From assembly GCA_030431355.1 (NCBI GenBank), contig JAUIJG010000377.1:1-5212 (forward strand): a stretch of DNA of 5,212 bases. Reading direction: 5' to 3'. The notes under the pieces were generated by a model. It searched no databases. It had not been told where the DNA came from and saw only the letters and a list, made by a program, of their open reading frames with translations. Shown in pieces: positions 1 through 5,111 of this stretch. How positions within the stretch are numbered: position 1 is the stretch's first letter; the number at the start of each line of letters is the position of its first letter. A program made the translations under genes and the position numbers. This DNA is from a bacterium. Lineage in GTDB: Bacteria > Cyanobacteriota > Vampirovibrionia > Obscuribacterales > Obscuribacteraceae.

Positions 1-241
1 CGTAGATAGTGACAATGTTTGGATGTTCCAGCTGGGCAGCAAGCTTAGCCTCTTGTTTAAATACTTCCAGATTCTTCGGATTCTTCACCAGTTCAGGAAG
101 AAGCATCTTTATGGCCACGTCCCTTTCCAGAAATTCATCCCGACACTGGTATACGACCCCCATTCCGCCGACACCAAGCTCCTTGATCACTGTGTAGTGA
201 CCTTCTCCCAGCTTGTCGTTGCGTGTCAAAATAGCGGTCAT
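1..241 (-). CDS. Serine/threonine protein kinase, N-terminal part (runs off left edge)
   Basis: The minus strand encodes 80 residues, beginning MTAILTRNDKLGEGHYTVIK and continuing past the window edge. The N-lobe of a Hanks-type (PknB-like) Ser/Thr kinase is clear. The glycine-rich ATP loop is GVGGMGVVY (residues 23-31), the ATP-anchoring lysine lies in VAIKM (K45), and the helix-C glutamate that pairs with it is probably E64 in FKQEAKLAAQLEHPNIV. In this family such kinases phosphorylate Ser/Thr of partner proteins and often carry C-terminal sensor or membrane segments, which are not visible here. The ATG at 241 is the first possible start, because an in-frame TAA lies three codons upstream. 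No clear Shine-Dalgarno precedes it. The gene is divergent from kdsD across 282 bases. The kinase family is certain; the catalytic loop and the substrates cannot be judged from this fragment. Confidence 0.93.
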   Translation of the reverse strand, partial: MTAILTRNDKLGEGHYTVIKELGVGGMGVVYQCRDEFLERDVAIKMLLPELVKNPKNLEVFKQEAKLAAQLEHPNIVTIY

Positions 242-431
242 CGAGATTTAGTAAGGGGCGGGCTTGAATCTGGAACTGGATCTGAGAGTGGCTCGGGGGC
301 TGAAACCGTAATAAAAATAAGGAAATTAATTCAAAACAAGCTTTGATATATAAGCTTTCACTATTGAAGAATGCCCATTATTCTTACCGGAATAGCAGAG
401 GCTCATGTTATAAGCCCCGGAAGCTTACAGT

Positions 432-457
432 TTGTCAAGAAATAAACCTTGTCAAGA
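432..457 (+). repeat. Direct repeat TTGTCAAGA, two copies 17 bases apart
   Basis: TTGTCAAGA occurs exactly at 432-440 and again at 449-457, upstream of kdsD. The first hexamer of each copy (TTGTCA) resembles a -35 box, but the nearest -10-like hexamer (TACAAT at 461) sits 23 and 6 bases away, which does not fit standard spacing. It could be a pair of half-sites for a regulator or a chance duplication in AT-rich DNA. Confidence 0.35.
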
Positions 458-513
458 GCGTACAATAACCGGCAACTTGAGTATAAAGCAAGAGTTCCGT
501 AGAGTTCAATTAC

Positions 514-519
514 AGGTGA
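514..519 (+). promoter_or_regulatory. Shine-Dalgarno of kdsD deciding a GTG start
   Basis: AGGTGA lies four bases before the GTG at 524 and matches the 3' part of the consensus GGAGGTGA. It supports GTG 524 as the start. The other nearby GTG, at 516, is in another frame and meets a TGA after two codons. Confidence 0.6.
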
Positions 520-523
520 CGTC

Positions 524-1585
524 GTGACCGTACAACCCAACAAACCCGTATTCCAAGGACACTCGCTGGATTTTAGCGTTGCCGCCTCCTCCCGAACAGA
601 AAGCCCTGTAAAACAGGGAGAGTCAGAGGTAATCGATCTTGCTTACGAGGTACTGACCGCTGAGAGCGAAGCAATCATCGCCATGCGGGACCGCCTTTCG
701 CCGGAATTTGAAGAAGCGGTGGAGCTTCTCGCCAACTGTCCCGGAAAGGTAGTGGTAACGGGTATGGGCAAGTCCGGACACATAGCCTGCAAAATAGCAG
801 CCACCCTGGCTTCCACCGGCACCCCCGCATTCTTTGTCCACCCCGCCGAGCTAAGACACGGTGATTTCGGCATGATGGATGAAAAGGACGTGGTTGTAGC
901 CCTTTCCGGCTCGGGAGAGACCCAGGAGATAACCATGGTCCTGGACCCGATTAAACGGCTCGGTCTGAAACTGATAGCCATGACCGGCAATCTATCCTCT
1001 ACCCTTTCTCGATTCGCGGACATTATTCTGGATGTGGGTGTGGAAAAGGAAGCATGTCCCCTGAACCTGGCTCCCACCTCCTCCACAACCGCGGCACTGG
1101 CCATGGGTGATGCCCTGGCCATGGTGCTCATGAGCCTCAAAGGCTTTCACAAAGAAGATTTTGCTAGAAGCCATCCGGGCGGCAACCTGGGCAAGATGCT
1201 TATCACTGTCCAGGATGTGATGCGTTCCGGCATTCAGGTACCCACAGTCGGAGTTAGCGCCGACTATGACTCGGTCTTGCAAGAGATCGATCAGAAGAAG
1301 CTGGGCTTCACCTGTGTCTGTGATGGTGAAGGCAGACTGAGAGGCATAATCACCGACGGAGACCTGCGCCGGGGCTTGATAAAACATGGCGCCGACTTCT
1401 TTTCAAAGGATGCCGAAGAGTTGATGACCAAGACCCCGAAAACAATCTCCCCCGATTGTCTGGCGGTGGCAGCCCTGAAGCTCATGGAGAAACACTCCAT
1501 ATCGGATCTGCTTATTCTGGATGAACAATCCAGACCGGTGGGTCTCATCGACCTGAAAGACCTGCTCAAAGCAGGAATAATCTAG
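524..1585 (+). CDS. kdsD: Arabinose-5-phosphate isomerase, KdsD/KpsF family (SIS plus two CBS domains)
   Basis: This cytoplasmic enzyme interconverts D-ribulose 5-phosphate and D-arabinose 5-phosphate, the first committed step towards Kdo in the LPS inner core. The 353 residues start at a GTG with AGGTGA ahead of it. An SIS domain spans about residues 45-225, with GMGKSGH (K83, H86), HGDFGM (H112), SGSGETQE (E135), KEACPLNLAPTSSTTA (E176) and SHPGGNLG (H217). Lys83, His112, Glu135, Glu176 and His217 match, from memory and with a constant offset of 24, the catalytic-site residues of E. coli KdsD (Lys59, His88, Glu111, Glu152, His193), so it should be active. CBS1 covers about 231-287 (ends GIITDGDLRRGL) and CBS2 about 300-353. 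The protein is about 25 residues longer than the E. coli enzyme (328), all at a polar, probably disordered N-terminus. It stands alone, without kdsA, kdsB, kdsC or lpt genes beside it. KpsF or GutQ paralogues share this architecture, so the symbol is by family. Confidence 0.93.
   Translation: MTVQPNKPVFQGHSLDFSVAASSRTESPVKQGESEVIDLAYEVLTAESEAIIAMRDRLSPEFEEAVELLANCPGKVVVTGMGKSGHIACKIAATLASTGTPAFFVHPAELRHGDFGMMDEKDVVVALSGSGETQEITMVLDPIKRLGLKLIAMTGNLSSTLSRFADIILDVGVEKEACPLNLAPTSSTTAALAMGDALAMVLMSLKGFHKEDFARSHPGGNLGKMLITVQDVMRSGIQVPTVGVSADYDSVLQEIDQKKLGFTCVCDGEGRLRGIITDGDLRRGLIKHGADFFSKDAEELMTKTPKTISPDCLAVAALKLMEKHSISDLLILDEQSRPVGLIDLKDLLKAGII
1561..1575 (-). terminator. Short hairpin in the 3' end of kdsD, possible weak terminator for the sigma-like gene
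   Basis: CCTGCT/AGCAGG forms a perfect 6-bp stem with a 3-base loop. Read on the minus strand it is followed by TCTTTC, a weak U-rich tail, and it lies 33 bases beyond the stop codon of the sigma-like gene. On the plus strand it is followed by AATAAT, so it would not end kdsD transcription. The stem is short and lies inside coding sequence, so chance is quite possible. Confidence 0.3.
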
Positions 1586-1607
1586 CTCGAAGCTCGTAGA
1601 GCCGTTG

Positions 1608-2351
1608 TTAGTAGTCCTCATCTTCGGAGTATCCGTACTCCAGAAGATCGCTATCGACTTCCAACTGCTCCTCGTCCTCGCCAGCCTCTTCTTCCTGGTT
1701 GGCAGGAATCTTGGCCAGGCCCACCAGGCGCTCAAGCTCCTCCTGGGTCAAGCCCATGGACTTTGCTATCTCGGCATAACTGGGCTCCGAGCCTTTCTCC
1801 TCGGCCAGACGGCGGGTCACACCTTTGACTGCGTTTATTTTCTCGAGGATATAGCCTGGAACCCTGGAGGAGCGGGTCTCTTCGGCAACGGCCATGGAGA
1901 TTTTCTCCTTGATCAGACAGCTGGCATACTCCCGGAAAGTAAATCCTTCTCCCTGGTAGGTCTCCACCGCCGTGAGCAAGCCCACCGTACCTTCGTTGAT
2001 CAGGTCCATCATCAAGAGTTCGCCGCCCGAATAATCTTTGGCGATCCAGACTACTAAGCGTAAACTGGCTTCGTTCAAGCGCCTTTTAGCAGCCCGGGAA
2101 CGAGAATCCTCACTTCGATCTTTCAAAAGACTATCCAGTTCGCCTTTTTCCAGGTCGGCAATGGCGGCGATCTCATAAATATACTCTTTCAGCACCGCCA
2201 GTTCGGTCTCATCAAGCGAGCCCAGGATATCCATGACCCTTTCATAGTATTCTTCACGGCCCGGTAGCGTTGATAAAATCGCCCGACCTTCTTCTCGAAG
2301 GGAGTCGGGAATTTCGCGCTGTTTAGCCTGGGACTGAGAGATATCGGCCAT
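1608..2351 (-). CDS. RpoD-family sigma-like protein lacking region 4, with acidic C-terminal tail
   Basis: From ATG 2351 (purine-rich AAAGAG eight bases upstream) the minus strand encodes 247 residues; the open frame extends further upstream but without sigma-like sequence. Residues 52-90 match region 1.2 (EYIYEIA then AAKRRL). Residues 91-105 (NEASLRLVVWIAKDY) are region 2.1. Residues 113-132 (LMMDLINEGTVGLLTAVETY) are a well-kept region 2.2, the main contact with the RNA polymerase beta' clamp helices. Residues 136-165 are regions 2.3-2.4 and 163-213 are region 3. The protein then ends in residues 220-247 with 15 Asp/Glu of 28 and no Lys or Arg, so region 4, which reads the -35 box, is missing. 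In region 2.3 the two melting tryptophans of E. coli sigma70 (W433, W434) are Cys145 and Leu146, and the -10-reading Gln437 is Glu149. It is likely to bind core polymerase, but ordinary sigma activity is doubtful. It is convergent with kdsD (22 bases) and divergent from the coiled-coil gene (134 bases). Confidence 0.87.
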   Translation of the reverse strand: MADISQSQAKQREIPDSLREEGRAILSTLPGREEYYERVMDILGSLDETELAVLKEYIYEIAAIADLEKGELDSLLKDRSEDSRSRAAKRRLNEASLRLVVWIAKDYSGGELLMMDLINEGTVGLLTAVETYQGEGFTFREYASCLIKEKISMAVAEETRSSRVPGYILEKINAVKGVTRRLAEEKGSEPSYAEIAKSMGLTQEELERLVGLAKIPANQEEEAGEDEEQLEVDSDLLEYGYSEDEDY

Positions 2352-2485
2352 TTTTAGCTCTTTTGCAAAGGGATAATTAGCCAAATGGTAGCAACCACTT
2401 ACTCCGAAAGCAATACGGATATTAACCGGAACCGGGGCAAATGTGGTAAGGAAGTAATAGGCAGGGCGATAGGGCACCGGAGTAT
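2352..2485. other. Divergent intergenic region, sigma-like gene / coiled-coil gene
   Basis: These 134 bases separate two divergent starts and should hold both promoters. I found no pair of hexamers close to consensus in either direction. Minus-strand TTGCTT followed 17 bases later by TACCAT is the best, and it is poor. The tandem AACCGGAACCGG at 2424-2435 lies near the centre and could be an operator, but it is short. Confidence 0.4.
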
Positions 2486-2872
2486 ATGTCAGAATCAAGC
2501 GGACAACCGGTAGACATCTGGAAACGACTCAAGAAGCTCACGAAAGAGCGCAAGAAAGTCGTGGACCGCCTCCGCCGCGTGAATGAATCAATCTCCACCC
2601 GGTCTGCCAAGCTCAATGAAGTCGGCGAGAAATATGGTCAGATCACCTTTGCTCTGGAAAAGATGAGGGATGAACTGAGCGAAGAGCAGGTGGCCACCAT
2701 GGTGAAGTTGCTCTCCGTTCTTACAGAGAAGGTGGACAAGCTCACCACTGACATAGGCGAACTGTCGGAGCCAAATATCTTGCTATTTGCCGAACTGGAA
2801 GACATAGAAGCGGAGATTGCCGCTCTCCAGTCCATAATCAACGCCGAGAAACCAGATCCGAAATTAGAGTAA
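2486..2872 (+). CDS. Small coiled-coil protein of unknown function
   Basis: The 128-residue product is soluble, highly charged and almost wholly helical, with no signal peptide or membrane segment. Residues about 10-62 (from IWKRLKKLTKERKKVVDRLR) and about 70-120 (KLLSVLTEKVDKLTTDIGEL, then ELEDIEAEIAALQSIINAEK) show hydrophobic residues at heptad spacing. They are joined near DELSEEQVA and form either a helical hairpin or a dimer. The tail is EKPDPKLE. The third codon position is rich in G and C like kdsD, which supports real coding. ATG 2486 is the only reasonable start; a GGAG ends just three bases before it, closer than usual, with AGGG further up at 2471. It is divergent from the sigma-like gene. 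I do not recognise the family. A link with the sigma-like protein would be guesswork from position alone. Confidence 0.75.
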   Translation: MSESSGQPVDIWKRLKKLTKERKKVVDRLRRVNESISTRSAKLNEVGEKYGQITFALEKMRDELSEEQVATMVKLLSVLTEKVDKLTTDIGELSEPNILLFAELEDIEAEIAALQSIINAEKPDPKLE

Positions 2873-3008
2873 ATGCCCCTGGAAGAAATAAGCCAAACAG
2901 GCAAGGCTCCTTCTGCTATTGCGTAATTGCACAGTGTCTGTGGGCTCTGGACCTGCCAGATTTGATAACGGACAACACCGAATATCAACTGGAACAGGAA
3001 AAACGAAT
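2873..3008 (+). other. Spacer between the coiled-coil gene and the next plus-strand gene
   Basis: These 136 bases begin with an ATG that directly follows the upstream stop (TAAATG) and opens a 17-codon frame ending at TAA 2926 (MPLEEISQTGKAPSAIA). This could be a leader peptide or mean nothing. TTGATA (2963-2968) and TATCAA (2984-2989) are perfect inverted repeats 15 bases apart, and together they also look like weak -35 and -10 boxes with short spacing. No terminator is visible. Confidence 0.35.
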
Positions 3009-3542
3009 ATGGAACCTGATTTAAAGGGCAAAACTTTTAACTTCAGCCTGGCGCCCTATGAAGAGCTGGAGGAAATTGAAAGGGAAAGAGGAAAGCTCTT
3101 TCTGGAAACGACAGAACAAATGCCACCTCCTACAAACCTGATAGGCAGTGACTCTGACGGAGCCTTTGACAAAGAGACAAAAAGAGAGATGACAAGAGAC
3201 TTAAAAGAGCTGAAGAATTCAGCCGAGGTTGTGCTTCCGCCGCCATACCCGCCATATTTGAATAACAACGAGAACTACTACGCTCGAAAAGAGAGGATGA
3301 ATAGCATTACCGGTGGTGCGGAATTCTTCGCCCTGGTGCCGGTAATGACGGCATGCGCGTTAGATTTGGTAACTCATAACAGGAATTTTTCTCTCACCCG
3401 CGCCACCCTGAGGACCTACGGAAGAACAGCAGCCTACCTTACCAGAGCCTCTATAAAAGCAACACCGGAATTGATCAAATTCAGTATAAAAACCATTGAA
3501 ACAGTCGCCAAAATGCTGGCTAGCTGCACCCGAAAAAAATGA
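3009..3542 (+). CDS. Unknown protein with proline-rich linker and hydrophobic segment
   Basis: The product from ATG 3009 has 177 residues. AGGAA at 2996-3000 sits eight bases ahead of this ATG, making it a better start than the in-frame TTG at 2919, whose extra 30 residues look non-coding. Residues 18-35 and 55-70 are charged and helical. Residues 75-84 (VLPPPYPPYL) form a Pro/Tyr linker. Residues 102-121 (GGAEFFALVPVMTACALDLV) are hydrophobic and may be a weak membrane or buried helix. The rest is an amphipathic basic region ending CTRKK. No signal peptide is seen. Nine of its 12 arginines use AGA or AGG, against 5 of 13 in kdsD, and it is more A-rich, which may mean a recent arrival or low expression. 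It is convergent with the next gene at nine bases. The family is not recognised. Confidence 0.7.
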   Translation: MEPDLKGKTFNFSLAPYEELEEIERERGKLFLETTEQMPPPTNLIGSDSDGAFDKETKREMTRDLKELKNSAEVVLPPPYPPYLNNNENYYARKERMNSITGGAEFFALVPVMTACALDLVTHNRNFSLTRATLRTYGRTAAYLTRASIKATPELIKFSIKTIETVAKMLASCTRKK

Positions 3543-3551
3543 TCGTGGGAC

Positions 3552-4061
3552 TTAAAGTACCGGCGGGGTCGGCTCTTTAGCCGCGTGCTGGAGGCTGACC
3601 ATCAAGTTGGCATAACCATTTTCATCCAGGCTATCCAGGGTGCCGCCTTCTATAAGGTCATAGGCAAAGAGAATATTGCAGCGGGTGTCCGGCTTATCGA
3701 GACAGAGCTTGATAAAAGGCGCCGGGGCGACAAAGACGGAGCGATTTCCCGAGGCCACCACATAGTTCTCGACACCGTTAGCTTCTATGCAGATCCAGGT
3801 CCAGCCGAACTCTTTTACCAGCTGGTTGCCCCAGACCGCGCCAAGGGCGAAGGCTATCTCCACGGATTCCTGACCATCCGACTTTCTAGTACCGGCTCTA
3901 AAGTCGTTTTGGAACTCCTGGACAACATACTCTAATTGATGGCAAACCTCACGAGTGGTGGCATCTCGCTTCTTGATCTCAAGCAATTTGAAACCATAGC
4001 GATTGTCACTCTTTGTTTGGGCAATCTCTTCTCTATTTAGCTCTCGTTCTTGAAAAGCCAT
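3552..4061 (-). CDS. Unknown cytoplasmic protein, possibly DUF3806-like
   Basis: The 169-residue product starts at ATG 4061, with a good CGGAG eight bases upstream. It has no signal peptide or membrane segment. Residues 1-60 are charged and helical. Residues 67-120 are the probable core: VEIAFALGAVWGNQLVKEFG, then WTWICIE, a turn, YVVASGNRSVFVAPAPFIKL, that is, a helix followed by strands. This helix-GW.W-strand-P pattern recalls DUF3806-type proteins, but that is recall of a pattern and not a search result. Cys40, Cys91, Cys120 and Cys128 are scattered, with no metal motif. Its own promoter (4127-4155) suggests it is transcribed apart from the cytochrome gene upstream. It is convergent with the 177-residue gene. 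Role unknown. Confidence 0.8.
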   Translation of the reverse strand: MAFQERELNREEIAQTKSDNRYGFKLLEIKKRDATTREVCHQLEYVVQEFQNDFRAGTRKSDGQESVEIAFALGAVWGNQLVKEFGWTWICIEANGVENYVVASGNRSVFVAPAPFIKLCLDKPDTRCNILFAYDLIEGGTLDSLDENGYANLMVSLQHAAKEPTPPVL

Positions 4062-4281
4062 TAAATAATCTCCGGAAGCTTTCTTTCTCCAAAACCCGTC
4101 TTTAAAGGGATCAGGATCTCGTCAACATAATAATGCTAATAGCTCCGGTTCTCAAGTTTGAAGCCGATCTTCATTGCGTTAAATCAAGCCTGGTTAGTCT
4201 TTTCCTCGATTCTTCCGCCTCAATTGTCAATGAGGACGTGAACGAAGTCTTTATAAAGTGACTACAAGGCCCTTAACACCA
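4062..4281. other. Intergenic region between two minus-strand genes
   Basis: The 220 bases contain the promoter at 4127-4155. Nearer the cytochrome gene are a 5-bp inverted repeat CCTCA/TGAGG (4218-4235) and the palindrome CTTTATAAAG (4249-4258). Neither is followed by a T-run on the minus strand, so no rho-independent terminator is called for the cytochrome gene. A plus-strand frame of 42 codons (4133-4261) is present but has no ribosome binding site at a usable distance. Confidence 0.45.
4127..4155 (-). promoter_or_regulatory. Sigma70-type promoter for the 169-residue gene
   Basis: On the minus strand TTGAGA (4155-4150, five of six to TTGACA) is followed after exactly 17 bases by TATTAT (4132-4127, five of six to TATAAT). 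Transcription would begin near 4120, giving a leader of about 60 bases before ATG 4061. This is the best promoter match I found in the window. Confidence 0.6.
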
Positions 4282-5088
4282 TCACTTCGAATTCTTCTTC
4301 TGAGAAGCTTTCTCTTTCTCGGAGAGTTTCTTCAAATATTCGACCAGAGAGTCAATCTGCTCTTTGATAAGCGGTCCGCCAGCCTCGTGATAAAAACCGG
4401 GCATGGAAGCATGGGTCTTGCTTCCGTAGCTGATCACCTCTCTAATATGGGCCACATACTTTTCGTTTGAGTAGTCCCCATAGATCAACGCACCACCCAC
4501 GGCACCTTTAGCTTCTTTTCCATGGCACATGGCACAGTCAGCTTCGAAAAGCTCTTTGCCGGCCAGGCCGACCCCTTTGTCAACATGGCAGCTGGTGCAC
4601 TTTTCGCTGGTAAAAATCTTAGCCATCCCGTCTTTACCCAGACTCTTGTGCCGGTCTTTCACATGCATGGAGATTTTAATCGGAATTATCGGGTGCAAGG
4701 GGTCGTTGGAGGATATCTCCACCGATTTGACCACATCGCCCTGTTTCATGGCGGTGTCCACCATTATCTCCATCTCAGTGGACTCCTGGGGCTCCAGGTC
4801 CTTTTTCTTGAGGGATGGCACAGTGCAGCCGCAGCTAGAGTGAGCCTCAAAAATTTTAAGGGTTTTCTCCCCTTTGTTTTCTAATTTAACCTTGCGAACA
4901 TACTCCTCACCCTCTTCGATCTTGCCCAGTTCAATAGTTCGGGGACTGACCTCAAGTTGAGGCACAGGGTCTTTCTTGGCACAACCACCAAGAAGAGGGA
5001 GCAGGCTTGTCGCCGCAAGCAGAACCATCAATCTGTAATTCGTAATCAAGGACATGTCCATAGCCGTTCGCCAGGTAAAGGTCTCCAT
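4282..5088 (-). CDS. Lipoprotein fusing a DUF1573 domain to a c-type cytochrome with two CXXCH motifs
   Basis: The product has 268 residues from ATG 5088, with AAGG ten bases upstream. A TTG one codon earlier and internal ATGs at 5061 and 5055 are alternatives, the last giving a more usual signal length. A hydrophobic stretch and lipobox LLGGC (Cys36) predict lipid anchoring in the periplasm. Residues about 43-140 are a DUF1573-type beta-sandwich with the SSCGCTVPS motif (Cys86, Cys88). The C-terminal part has two haem c sites, CTSCH (164-168) and CAMCH (185-189), only 16 residues apart. The second starts a typical class I cytochrome c (GKELFEADCAMCHGKEAKG), with a likely methionine ligand in SMPGF (Met229) and the final helix IDSLVEYLKKL. 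The tail (KLSEKEKASQKKNSK) is Lys-rich. Its role is probably electron transfer outside the inner membrane; the partner is unknown. The domains are clear, the function is inferred. Confidence 0.9.
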   Translation of the reverse strand: METFTWRTAMDMSLITNYRLMVLLAATSLLPLLGGCAKKDPVPQLEVSPRTIELGKIEEGEEYVRKVKLENKGEKTLKIFEAHSSCGCTVPSLKKKDLEPQESTEMEIMVDTAMKQGDVVKSVEISSNDPLHPIIPIKISMHVKDRHKSLGKDGMAKIFTSEKCTSCHVDKGVGLAGKELFEADCAMCHGKEAKGAVGGALIYGDYSNEKYVAHIREVISYGSKTHASMPGFYHEAGGPLIKEQIDSLVEYLKKLSEKEKASQKKNSK

Positions 5089-5105
5089 CAAATTCTTACC
5101 TTATA

Positions 5106-5111
5106 AATATA
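5106..5111 (-). promoter_or_regulatory. Possible -10 box of the cytochrome gene
   Basis: TATATT on the minus strand matches five of six positions of TATAAT and lies 17 bases before ATG 5088, giving a very short leader. No -35 hexamer is found at 16-18 bases, so this could simply be AT-rich DNA. Confidence 0.2.

Larger units (their letters stand above)
242..523. other. Divergent intergenic region between the kinase gene and kdsD
   Basis: This 282-base stretch has no convincing gene; a plus-strand open frame that crosses it only shadows the kinase start. It must hold the promoters of both flanking genes. It is AT-rich around 310-360, contains three AAGCTT sites (338, 352 and 421), a 6-bp inverted repeat AAGAAT/ATTCTT (367-372 and 380-385, loop of 7), and a 9-base direct repeat TTGTCAAGA (432 and 449). 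TACAAT (461-466) and TATAAA (482-487) look like -10 hexamers, but neither has a matching -35 at a normal distance, so I do not assign a promoter. Confidence 0.6.

Noticed and set aside
23..346. Plus-strand open frame of 107 codons over the kinase start
   Set aside because: It is antisense to a clear kinase N-lobe and its product has no recognisable features.
1097..1123. Repeated CTGGCCATGG in kdsD
   Set aside because: It encodes the ALAMGDALAM segment of the SIS domain, so protein sequence explains it.
1592..1602. GCTC/GAGC hairpin between kdsD and the sigma-like gene
   Set aside because: A 4-bp stem without a following T-run on either strand is not a credible terminator.
2352..2498. 49-residue upstream extension of the sigma-like frame (start at 2498)
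   Set aside because: The extra sequence has no sigma similarity, overlaps the start of the divergent coiled-coil gene, and ATG 2351 has a purine-rich site ahead of it.
3305..3347. 9-bp perfect inverted repeat CATTACCGG/CCGGTAATG with a 25-base loop
   Set aside because: It lies inside the 177-residue coding gene, and about one such repeat is expected by chance in a window this size; no T-run or other signal follows.
3533..3551. Run of seven A (T on the minus strand) beyond the 169-residue gene, as a terminator
   Set aside because: No stable hairpin precedes the T-run; it codes for the C-terminal lysines of the convergent gene.
4133..4261. 42-codon plus-strand frame starting MLIAPVLKFEADLHCV
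   Set aside because: No ribosome binding site at a usable distance, and it overlaps the promoter of the minus-strand gene; probably chance.
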